NCBI GenBank assembly: GCA_013146195.2
Contig: CM028377.1
Location: forward strand, 160,530,302-160,594,301
Length of the DNA stretch: 64,000 nucleotides
From: Codonopsis lanceolata
Lineage: Eukaryota > Streptophyta > Magnoliopsida > Asterales > Campanulaceae
Direction: 5' to 3'
The notes under the pieces are model-generated. The model was given only the letters and a program-made list of their open reading frames with translations, did no database searches and was not told the origin of the DNA. The stretch's first letter is position 1. Each line of letters begins with the position of its first letter. Below are positions 35,061-49,006 of the stretch, in pieces. Both the position numbers and the translations under genes were made by a program.

Positions 35061-36104
35061 TTACCAAAAACTTATTTTGAGTCCGAAAGGGCGAGTTGGG
35101 TGTCTAACCCCTTACCAACTCGTAATTTAGCCTCCGAACCCTTTAATAAATCTGGTTATTTTTTGTTTTTCTTTGTTTATTCTTAAAATAAAGATGTCGA
35201 CTTTGTTATTCACATTTTGAGTCCAAAATTGAGGTGGGGGAGCCCACGTAGCCGTGCGTGCCCATGGGCTGATAGATAGTGCTGGGCTTTAGAGATGTTA
35301 GATGCCCGCGGGCTCGGGCACACCCGGGCATTCAAGTTCTAATGCCCATCTAAGCCCGGCCCGGCCCATCATCACATTATGTTTTAAAATTATAAATATA
35401 TTATAATTAATTAATTATACCATGACAGTAACAAAAAAAGAACCTTTGTTACTGCTACCTGCCTACCTTCGTTAATTATATTATTATATAGTGACTAGTC
35501 AATTATAATATTATATAGTGATTAAGTGATATACCAAATTACCAATACAAATAGCCAAAACTCAAATAAAAGGCAAAGTAAAACTTTGAAACCCTAAAAC
35601 AGTAAAACCTAAAACAAATCGACTGCTACCTGCCTTCCTTCGTTCCTTCGATAGCTCTACCTGCCTACGTTCGTTCATTCGGCTCTATTAGTCTATTATA
35701 TAATTACATAATACATAATGTAATTTTTGTGTATAGTCACAGTTTGGATTTGGAGGAACTAGGTGAGTAGGTGTCATGGTTCAGGTTCAGCTGCCAAGAC
35801 TTTTAAAATTATGTGTAATTTTAAAAACATGAAAATCAATCGGAGAGCCCATCTAAGCCCGTGCCCGCCCGTGCCCGTTCAATGCCCGTTCAGTGCCCGT
35901 TCACTGATGCCCGTGGGCTTATCTACGGTACTGGGCTTTTTAAAATGATGTCCGCTGCCATATGGGCCTATACTGGGCATTACCAATGCCCGCGGGCTTA
36001 GGGCCCGTGCACACCCCTATTCCACGCGCTTGAGACATTTTTCTTTTCCAAAAACCACTCGTTCTCAGTAGCGGGGGAGAGGTCGAAAAACGGGGCACTC
36101 ACAG
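35061..36104 (+). mobile_element. Probable 5' LTR remnant of Tat-lineage element
   Basis: The stretch TTATTTTGAGTCCGAAAGGG (near 35069) and a second TTTTGAGTCC near 35214 are of a kind seen in Tat/Ogre LTRs. The end GGGGCACTCACA is followed directly by a primer-binding-site-like sequence at 36105. Its left limit is not defined and its middle is occupied by a hAT-like insert (35290-36019). No matching 3' LTR was found in the window, so the call is tentative. Confidence 0.4.
35290..36019. mobile_element. Possible hAT-like non-autonomous insert
   Basis: Left TAGAGATGTTAGATGCCCGC and the complement of the right end TAGGGGTGTGCACGGGCCC are hAT-type termini with GGGC-rich subterminal repeats (many GCCCG and GGGCT copies). 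No matching 8-bp target duplication was found (CTGGGCTT against TTCCACGC), so the limits may be wrong. Confidence 0.4.
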
Positions 36105-36122
36105 TGACGACTCTGGTGGGGA
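36105..36122 (+). promoter_or_regulatory. Primer-binding-site-like sequence
   Basis: TGACGACTCTGGTGGGGA follows directly on a CA-ending stretch. It resembles the tRNA-Arg type primer site (TGGCGACTCTGCTGGGGA) known from Ogre/Tat retrotransposons, with two differences. Its position 1.3 kb before gag fits. Confidence 0.5.
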
Positions 36123-37439
36123 CGTAGTTTTTATTTTTTAATAAAATAAAAAATGAGGGCTAGACTAATTTTTTTATACATAAAAAAGAAAAAACAAAAT
36201 TTTCTTTTGATTTTGGCTAAAGATGCTTATATTTCTTTAACAGTTTAAATACTGCATTTTTATATATCTGTGTATATATTTGTGCGTATAACTGTGAAAT
36301 CTTGCAGCAACTTCATTTTTGGTACCAGTGCAACAAAAAAAAACACAAAAAAGTGAGGCATATTACTGTTTATCTTATTCTGCTTTATTATTATTTATGG
36401 CAAATATGTAAATATTCTTTTATTCAGTCATTTTACTTTGGGGATTAGGAACAAATGTAATTAATAGGAACAAATAGTTTCCCCACTTTTCTTTCTATTT
36501 ATTGATCTGAATGGTCGTCATGCTCGCTCGCGCCGTCCTTTCGGGGATTCAAACTAATGATTCGAGAAAATCTACAAATGAACAAAAAGACAGACCATTT
36601 ACTGCTTTATATCTGAAAAAAAACTTTACTGCTTTTTAGATACCTCACACACGTGCACGCATGTAGAAATATTTCGACTGTTACCCTTTAAACCCGATAA
36701 ACACACCTGGGTATCCATGATCTCGAAAGAGAGGCTACGGAGAACCTAGGTCGAAATTATTACATCCCACCCCCTTACTGAGGGGTCAATGGGGGTGAAG
36801 TCAGCCTAGCCCTACATCAGCCAACGTTAAAAGCATATAGATTTCTAGGACACTTCATGGACCGATCGGTTTTTATACCTCGAAATTGGTGGCCAATCAC
36901 TGTTGTAAAAATATACATAAATGCATAAAGATATATGCACAGGGGCTGACCAATAATTTTTATGGTATTTGTCCTAAACCATTCGAATGGTGGATCCCGG
37001 AAAAAGTATAAGCCATTCGCCTGAGATCTGTCCAATCTTGGGAAGTCGAAAGTAAGGTGGAATACGAAGGTTCTATACCCTAGAGAAAGAATCAATTATT
37101 CCAGGAAAAGTCTCGAGACTGTCAAAACAAAGCGGGTGCTTGTCCGATCAATCTTAGGGAAAATGGATAGTAAAATAATAAAGGCACACTGTAGTCAGAA
37201 CCAAAATCCTAGAACATTCCCTTCTGATACCTTCAACCCTTTTCTTCAGAAACTTGGCCCGAGTTTGGAAAGGAAGATATAGCACCGGTCATTTGATACA
37301 GGATACAGGCACAAAGGTCAAGTAAGAGAATATAAGAATCAGTTCAGAGGGTACAGATCTGGGCAGAATGGCCGCCGAGAATGAATAATCTACTATCGGT
37401 ACTAATACAGGGGCTCCAGGGTACGTTCCCACTCCTGCT
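36123..37439 (+). other. Untranslated leader of Tat-lineage element
   Basis: Long AT-rich leader between the primer-site-like sequence and gag, as usual for this lineage. No reading frame with a recognised product. Confidence 0.4.
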
Positions 37440-40400
37440 ATGCAACAGTGGTTAGACCAGAATTTGGGTGCACATCCTGATCGCTTATTGAGCTATATCA
37501 CAAACCTCATGAAGAACCTAAGACTCATTGTTGAGGGAATCACTTTCCCTGCAACCCCTCAAGAACCATCTACTTCTCATACCCCTCTAAACCCAAACCC
37601 TCAGCCAAACACTAACCTTCCTCCAACTGCCAGTACCCCAATCACCAATTTCCTACCAAATACCAATTACCAGGATTTTAACCATTTCTTGCAAAATCCA
37701 CCATATCCTCCAGACACCAACATATCCCAAAACCCAAGTGGCCTTCCATTTCCCATTACCAATCCACTCCAAAATAGCCCACATATGGACCCCAGAAGCT
37801 ATACCCAGCCAGGACAAGTAACGACCTATCTACCTTTCAATGATCCAGGTCGTCAGGCAGAAACTGCAAATAACCCACATCCTCAAAATCCTTACCAAAT
37901 ACCTCAGCCAAGAATAAACCTAGTCACCCCCAATCCCTCAAATATATACCTTATCCCAGCACCATCTCCCACAAAATTAGAGGCAGATATGGAGAATTTA
38001 AAAGGAATGATGCTCAAAGTCTTGAACAAAGGGTAATTATCTACATGGACATTAACGCTACAACCTTTGGCTATGCTGCCCTCAAAATTCAAAATGTCCA
38101 ACATAGAGATATTTGATGAGACTGGATGCCCTATCTCCCACCTAAAATCCTACTCTACCGGCATGCAGTCAAGAGGGGCTAGTTTCGAAGGAATAGCCTC
38201 CAATTTCCATCTCACCTTAATATGGGTAGCTAAGCAATGGTTAATGCTAGCAGACAATAGTACTATGGGTACTTGGGACCAAATAGCCGAAGAGTTCCAA
38301 AAGAGGTACAAAGACAATACTAACTCTAAGAATAAAAGGGAACTTAATGCGTGCACCCAAAGGGAAAAGGAAACCTATGCAGATTTTGCAGCCAAGTGGA
38401 AAAGAAAGATAGCCCAAACATTGGACAGGCCTAATCCGACTGAATTAGCCAGGATGTTTATCAAAAATCTTCAACCCATTTACCTGGAGCATATGCGATA
38501 TCTCCCCTATGGAAACTTCAATGAGATAATGGAAATAGGGATCCATGTCGATGAAGATATACACACTAGACATTTGAAAGTCGGTAAACCTCCTAGCTTG
38601 TTCCGCTACTCAAAAGGGAAAACAGTCGCATCAGGATCAGCTGTTCACATGGTGGGAAATATGCCAACTATGCCACCAACCAGTTTCCCTACCCAAAGCT
38701 ATGGCACTATACCATGGTCTTATGGAGTAGATAGATCCATCAATTTAGTTGGTGGTAATAATGGTCCCAACAGAAACTTTTAATGACCAAACAGAGGAAA
38801 TAGGCATTATGATGAATTGTAAGCTCCCCAATCACTGATATTGCAAGGGCTGATGGCACAGAGAGTGCTAAAGCCATTGGAAAACTACAGGCCGCCGAAT
38901 CCTCTGCCTAACTCAAGGAACCATGCCCAGTATTGTGAATAACATTGCTGTAGTGGTCATCTCATCGACAAGTTCTACATACTCAAAAATGCAATCCAAG
39001 ATTTGATAGATGATAAAGTCATCTAGAAACCGCACCCCAGGCTTAATGTAGTCAATAACCCATTACCTCAAATCAACATGATTGAGGTCAATGAAGAAAA
39101 CTGTGTACCCAAGTTTGAAAGGAATGAAAAACCGTTACCATATATCTTCGTTCCTCTCCCTCTATCAGTAAAAGAGCTTAGCTGCAACATGCTCTCTTGG
39201 GACACTATCCTGGGCAGTCAAACTATCAGTAGCACTGAAAAAGCCAGTTGGATCGATGGGGATGTCAGTTATCTTACTAGATCTGGTCGGACATATCAAC
39301 CAAGCCAAGAAAGTGGTGATCACTCCGAAAAAGACAAAGAAATAGATAGTGGGGCTAAAAGCATGGAAGATACCCTGTTTGCTCAGATGAAGAAAACCCA
39401 AGCTAACATATCCATCTGGGGCTTGCTATGTGCTTCCAAAAATCATTGAGATTCATTGGCCAAGTCCTTGAGCCAGGTAGTCATCCCTATTGAAACATCT
39501 CTAAGTGTGCTAACCCAAATGATCGGAAACATACACTTTGGAAACATGATTATGTTCACCAATTTGGATCTGCCAAAGGAAGCAACAACCCACATTGATG
39601 TTCTTCACATGACTATAGGCGTCACGGAAAAAAGGGTTCCTCGGGTCCTGATAGACAATGGCTCGTCTCTGAATGTATGTCCCACAACCACATTAGCGAA
39701 ATTGGGGACGAAGATCTCAATATTGAATCCTTCATCGTAGATAGTAAAGGCATATAACAACACGAGTCAATGTGTCCTAGGGGTAATAACTCTAATGATG
39801 ACCATTGGGCCGCTGACTTTGCCTATTTAATTCCAAGTCCTAGACATTCCTGCCACTTTCAGTTTGTTGCTGGGACGTCCGTGGATCCATGGTGTAAAAG
39901 GGGTAGCCTCCTCATTTGCATCAACGTGTCAAGTTCATCCACGATGACCATATAGTGATCATACTTGCCGATAAAATCGTGGAAAACAAAGAAAATGGGG
40001 ATATCCCAATCCTCGAAATAGAGCATGATGACACGAGTATCTTCCTCAGTGGTTTTGAAGTCATCCCTCAAGCCAAAGTCAACGCCATTGAATATGGGTG
40101 AGAGACTGACATAACTGGAAAGAAAACCACAATCTTCGGAGATATGGTCCCATTAAACATGCTCCGAAAAATGAATTACATGCCTGGCCTGGGTCTTGGC
40201 AAAAATCAACAAAGGCTTATTAATCTGGTTCATGATGAACTTAAGAAATGTATTCCTCCATTTGGTTTAGGATACAAACCTACACCAGCTGAATTAGCTG
40301 CGACCATGAGATAGAAACGTGAAAAGAGTAAGGCAGAACGTGAAAAGTGACCTTACAAAGCTCCTCCTCTGCAGCCATATAGAAAAACTATAAATGGGTA

Positions 40401-40872
40401 CTTTGTAAAGAAAGGAGAAACAGATGCCTATCTCATGTTCCTAGAGCCCTGGATAGACTGAAATGGGAAAAAACACCTTGGTTGGGAGATCTTCGAAGAC
40501 GCAAGTCTCGTCACCAACGAAATGAAGCAGGTTACCCTGGAGCCACGCAGCACCGCATATAAAACTATAACGGTAGAAAACACTTGGACCATAGATCAAG
40601 ATGACTATGCCCTGGCCTTGTTTGGTGATGACTTTATGGGAGACGGCTTCCTAGGTATGATTGATGGAGGGATTAGCTATGAAAAGCTCCCGGCAGAATT
40701 TGAGTCCATTGCTGGTAACCCCCTGCAGAAGTGGTACACAACGGCAGGACCGCTCCTAACAACAGCAGACTTGGTGGACCGTTTTGGATATGCCTTTCCC
40801 CCTATTTCCTCTAGCCTTACGGACTGGTCATCTAACGGCTCGCTCCCTGAAATTGAGGAGCTCAAACCGTAG
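37440..40872 (+). pseudogene. Tat/Ogre-lineage gag-protease polyprotein, degenerate
   Basis: One frame carries most of the polyprotein from 37440 to about 39740, broken by in-frame stops (TAA at 38034 and 38781 and several up to 39030). Order: Asn/Pro-rich N-terminal part; gag core (38090-38600) with IFDETGCPISHLKSY and ELARMFIKNLQP; a damaged zinc knuckle with SGHLIDKFYILKNAIQDLID (38950-39020); and an aspartic protease with VLIDNGSSLNVCPTTTLAKL (about 39645-39710). After a frame change come GVKGVASS-like and GLGLGKNQQ (G-patch-like, near 40190) blocks and a last open piece (40522-40872). Reverse transcriptase, RNase H and integrase, expected next, are not visible before the 4-kb LTR insertion or after it. 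Non-functional. Confidence 0.85.
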
Positions 40873-41511
40873 GACCTCAATAATGTAATCAACACTTTAA
40901 AGCCTTAAATTAATAATGAAAATCTCGATATTTTCGCGTATTCCTTGGTTGCACCTATGTTAAAAGATGAATTAATTAACATAAATAATGAGTAGTTTAA
41001 CAAAATGGACCTGAAAGATAAAGAATACCTAATCGAGCTCACTAAGTCAGCCAAGAACCAAGAAAAGCACTGATCAATAGTGTTAGAAGACCTCATATAT
41101 TTCTATATCCAGGGATGTGTGACTGCGCTCAGCCATTTCCGAAAAAGCAGAATTTATATCTGGATCGTAAAGAAAAACAGAATGAAAAATACAACTCAGA
41201 TCTGTCTGTTATCTGAAAAGATGAGAGAAGAGGAGACGGTGTGAAGAGTAACGCTGCCCTGACCTCCCTTTTATACTGAAAAATCGAAGAAATGGTCAAA
41301 ACAGAAATAGTGCCGAAACAGTGCATGAACATGACAAAACAGGGAATGCACAGGAAAGGCCATGGGCGCCCCCTAACACCCTTTTGGGTGCCGCGCCCAG
41401 AGCCTCATAGGCAGTGCCCAGAACTGCTTTAGGTTGCGCAATGTTTTTGACCCAAACTACCTGGTATCCTGGTTTCGCCCCGGCTGCTGCTCTGTTTTTG
41501 AGTTGATAAAC
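40873..41511 (+). other. Degenerate spacer of the Tat-lineage element
   Basis: No conserved domain was read in either strand. It ends at TAAAC (41507-41511), the target duplication of the solo LTR that follows. Confidence 0.45.
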
Positions 41512-44500
41512 TGTAACGACCCGTCCCGGACTCCAATGCGAAATCCCAAGGTCGTGCCGTTAAGACAAGCTAAAGACGGACAAGCACCTGCTAAGCATAA
41601 TGGTACGAGTCCAAAAGATGAGCCATCAAGCTCGAACAGGAATGTAAAGCCATAACGGCGATACGGAATAATAAAAACAACAACACCTGCGGAAGCGAAT
41701 CATAAGTGGGACCAAAGCCTATAATTATAAACTAATGAATAAAAGGCTGAGAGACGACTATCTCTCGACAAATCTACGACGCGCGTGACGCAACATTGCG
41801 CACGGGCAACAAACCATCGGCAAACCTAAGGCCGGCGAATCAACAAAATACCAACCTGATAAACAACCACTCAACGACTACAACATGCCGGAGGAACAAA
41901 TCAAGTAAACGAATAAGATATTTAAATTCTAACAACTAAACCAATGTCTCTCAACTAAGTTGTCGGAGACAGGAATGACAATAACATAATACTAGAACAT
42001 ACGAGCTAAAACCTTGCTCGGAAAGACAACGGAATAACTTCTAATTAAATACAACAGCTCGACCAAACAAGTCGGCTCCCAAAATAAAACAATAATAAGA
42101 TACTAACATAACTACCCTAGTAAAGTTTACATAACTTTACATTCGTGTCTCACAAATACATAACAACAATAATAATAATAAATCCAAGCTTAAAGCCCGG
42201 AAGACCACCTTCTAGGAATCACTATCCGAAGCCGCCACGCGTACAAACGAGCTTACTGCAAAAACTAAGGAAAACAAACACACGGAGTGAGTCATAATGA
42301 CCCAGTAAGTTACTAAATGCAATAGTATGGCATAGCATGGCGTGGCATGGCATAATGCACAAACATGTATAAAATCATGGCATCTTAATCGTATACCAAC
42401 AATAAACTTGTATTAAGTCATCATGTAACATAAACTTCATAAACCACATAGCACGTTATCTTTCATATAAGTGATTATACCTAAGCACGTAAAACCAAGA
42501 TCTGGGCCAAGCCCTCAATATTCAAATCATGGGTACCACCCACAAATGATCATAATCTGGGTTTCAATCCTCAAATGATCACAACTCATCAGTTTTCTTA
42601 ATGAGTACCTCGTTACCTTCATCCAACCCTGGGATGAGAAATGGGAGCTCAATATCAGGCTAGGGGGCGCTAATACGAGACCACATCCCACTATCGGCCA
42701 AATAGTGAGGAGAAAGGGTACCAATGCGGTTATTCATAGCGAATGTTTCCAAAGGCTATGAATCGTCCCATTGCCGACAAAACTACCAAGACGCCAGCTG
42801 GACTTAAATCAAGATGCTCTAGTAGATATTTACTTGGATAAACCAATAAGGATCAAGTCCTTCACAAGAGGACTCACCAAATCAAGTAGGTCATAATGCT
42901 CTACAAAACCCAATAAACAATGCACATAATTGTACACACTTAACATGTTCAACTAACTTGTAAGTTTAGTTCAAACCACATATTGAGGTATTCATAATCC
43001 TCAAGTCATCACCAATTCAAGAATAGCTTATAGCTCAATAAATCACAACGTGAGGTCTACTATAGTCCTCTACTCAAGATTAAATCAAAGACTATTATTT
43101 TAATCTAAGAACAATCATAAATCAAGACTTAGCATTTAGTCTATACATAAAAGCATATCGGACTCAACAATAGTCCCAACCGTCGTATATAACCGACTTC
43201 CTGAAAACCATTCTCATGAATGACTAGACTACACCGTAGTCCAAGACCCGCAAGTTTTCCATGTACGTTCATCTGAATTTCCTAAAAGAAATCTCATTCC
43301 AATAATCATTTCTTAAGGACACACGAGATCATTGATTGGTCTCTAATGCTCCGTGCTCTACGAGCACGTTCTAAATAAATCCTTAATAAGCCTCTATAAC
43401 GTGGGTGTCACCAATGGGACACAATTCGAGATGCTCGGGTTCTCATCATCAAAACCAACCAAACCCAAACATCGTAGGATTTCAACCTAAGGCTCACTAA
43501 CATCTTATTGAACCTAAAATGACTCCATTGAGTCTTTATATCGCACTTCATTAAATACATATCTCATAAATCCCAAAATTAACACATCATTCAAGTTTAT
43601 AACCATTCTCCCAAATATACTCCGGGCTTGTTTCCCAAGCCCTAAAATCCATGAACTCAACATAATCATAGTCAATCAAAACCCAACTGTCGTAGGACTT
43701 CAACCCGAGTTCATTAACACATTATTGGACTTATTAAGACTCCGTTGAGTCTAAATACTAAGTTTCATCATTTACGCACTTCATCAATTTCAACAATAAT
43801 ACCCACTTTATTTAACAACAATTTCCCCAATAATTCGGGCTTGATTCTTAAGCCCTAAAATTCACAACAAACCCAACATAAATCATAACCCATTTCATAA
43901 ATCACATAATTTCAATTAAGTGATCCTACTCATGTAATCTAGTGAGTTCACTCTTCTAAAGCCCCAATCATAGGCATACTTCCACAATAAATCCAAGTAA
44001 CACATGGACATGATTTCTAGCATACTCATAATCCTAGAAACACAAGATGAAGAACAATCATATACTTCAACAATCATAGAAGTCATCTTACAAATGCTCC
44101 TAACAAGTTTATACTTCCAAAAATCCCCAAAATTGGGCATACAAAGCATATCAAGTGTTCATTGCCCACAAATAGCATATAAGTTGTTTTCCTTAGGGCC
44201 AATGAACCAAAATCAAAAGGAAGTAACTTACCTATCTTGAGTGAAAACTCAAGAGAACGCAAATCCGATCGGTGAACTTGTTCTACACGTCGAGGGCTTC
44301 AAGATTCCGAAGTTTGAAGGCAATCGGGTGGATGGATCGTCTTGGATCGAAGAGAGAAGGAGCTAGGGCTTGAATCTCCCATGGAGTCTCTCTCTCTCTA
44401 ACTCACGGTTTGTGTGGAGGAAAATGAAGAGGTTTGGTTGATTTTGTGAAGATATTGGGCTATTTATACTTCCCAAGCAATGAGGGCAAAACAGGGAATT

Positions 44501-45510
44501 CCTTGGTACAATTAGTAGAGATTAGGATTAATCAATCACTAATCTAACCTTAATTAACTTCCAACTAATGTTAGGACATGATTTGGGTTAAGTATGGGAG
44601 GTTAGGAAGGGTTTAGAGGGGGTTTAATGAGGGTAGGATAGGTATAATTCGTCCAAACACAAAACAGGGGAAAAATCCCGTATGTGTATTCTAATGTTGA
44701 GGCGGGCGCCTCAACATATCCAGGCGGGCGCCTGGGCTCCTGTCCAGCCTAAATTCATTTTGCAATGCTCTCAGAACTTGAGGCGGGCGCCTTACAAGCG
44801 GGCGCTGGGCCTGGGAGCTGCTTATGTTCTCAAAACGTGATCTAAACATGTCCTAAATGGTCCCAAACTCATGGGCAACCATTCTAAGGTCTAACCCAAC
44901 TCAAAACAAGTCGAAACACACCGAACAACTCCCGAAACAACTCGGAGCGAAACCGGAAGAGGTGCAACAACGCAACCGAACGAATCACGAATGAACTCGC
45001 AATCGAACGAGCAATGAAAGGAGACTTTTAAGGCAAGTCTAAGGGATAATGAAGAAGCTTAAATACTTCTAGGAAGTTGAACAACAACTAGGGAAATAAG
45101 AGTCCCAAAGGAGAGACGATTACACGACTCAATCCCCGAAATACGCGATAGAGACGAACGCTATCTCCAAAGCTTCCAAATCATCAATAGACTTAAGGAA
45201 CACCTCCAACTTGAAGTCTAATACATCTAAACATGTTAATAAACCATCTTATAAGGGTCTAGGACCAAACCGAGGTCACGAACGCAAAACGCAAGCAAAC
45301 CCTCAATCGCGTCGCATTCCGACTATCGTCGAGTCACGACTTGTGACTTTAGCAAGTCAACAACTATATGGAGTCTCTTAATAATGTTTTGGTCTTAACG
45401 TGGTCTCTCATACATATCTAGACCATCTCAAAAATCAAACATACAGTTGACAAAGGAAGAAGTGCAAGTATAGCACGCAAACCGAGCTAACGAAGGAGCG
45501 GGGTGTCACA
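41512..45510 (-). mobile_element. Solo LTR, Tekay/Del-like Ty3/gypsy, 4.0 kb
   Basis: Begins TGTAACGACCCGTCCCGG and ends GGGGTGTCACA. It is flanked by the perfect 5-bp duplication TAAAC (41507-41511 and 45511-45515). It is homologous to the LTRs at 22296 and 49007 but over 1 kb longer, with extra sequence in its middle third. The GC-rich palindromic module occurs three times (44698-44714, 44721-44734, 44778-44792). Its position interrupts the older Tat-lineage element. Confidence 0.92.
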
Positions 45511-46041
45511 TAAACCCAGTCTGCCCACGAGAAGCGTAGAAGCTAGGCATAGCCTCCACCGGCCTCGCATGAAAAATCAGGCATAGGAAGAAGGCGGCTG
45601 CCTCTCCTTCCCCGCAAAGCATCGGTAACCCCGATAAATTCCAAAAGTGTATCCTTCAAAATCACCATCCATGAGTGCAGTGTGTCTCCACCTTAGGTAA
45701 TGGTTCATTTCTTTTATTTTAGGCATTGCTACAATAATTGAGTCAAAAAATTATGCATCGTAGAATAAATACATTGCATTGCATTGAAATAATAATAAAG
45801 CATAATACAAAAAAAGAGTCAAGAAGAAAAAAAATCGAAAAAATTGAAACAAATAATAATACAGGTATGAAGGCTAGTGGGCTCGTGATGATCTGCTCCT
45901 ATCCAAGCCTCTGCCCATAACCCAAGGTCCGGTCTCGCCAATCCTATATTCCTGTCCTCTTGCCCGAGTACGGCCTGATCCGTCGGCTTCATCATCATCG
46001 TCATCTCAGCGCCTAGCTCCACTCACAGCATCATTCCCCCG
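45511..46041. other. Continuation of the Tat-lineage element after the LTR insertion
   Basis: Spacer between the LTR insertion and the 3' end of the antisense PMD gene. No domain is recognised. Confidence 0.45.
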
Positions 46042-48594
<2,553 letters not shown>

Positions 48595-49006
48595 CTAATG
48601 AGTAAAACAATTAATTTGGTGGAAAATTATCGCGAAAAGATGAAGAAATAAAGAAGAAACTCCTTCGGCAACAATGGCAGAAGAATGGAAAATGAAATGG
48701 GTTATTTGCTGCTGCTGCTCGTCGCCCGTAAGTGAGGATAAAAGGGGAGGGAAAGTTTTCTTTTCCTCCCCTTCAAAAATCCATTTCAGCACTTAAAACT
48801 CAAGTTTTCTCAAACTACAAAATGGCCCAAAGGGCCCAACGGAAACTTAACAAAGGTAACTGCCATCAACGAAAGTTAACGGCCATCCATCAAAAATCAA
48901 AAATCAAAAGAAAAATCATATCTCCAGCAGGATGCCCGCAAAAAAAGAAAGAAAGAAAAAAAAAGAAAGGAAAGGGTAAAGTATTTACATTTTACTTTGC
49001 CTGCCG
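48595..49006. other. 3' part of Tat-lineage element, up to the Tekay-like LTR
   Basis: This is upstream of the antisense PMD start. It contains purine-rich runs (AAAGAAAGAAAGAAAAAAAA near 48945) and GGCCC-rich short repeats, but no coding sequence was recognised. A 3' LTR for the Tat-lineage element was not identified. Confidence 0.35.
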
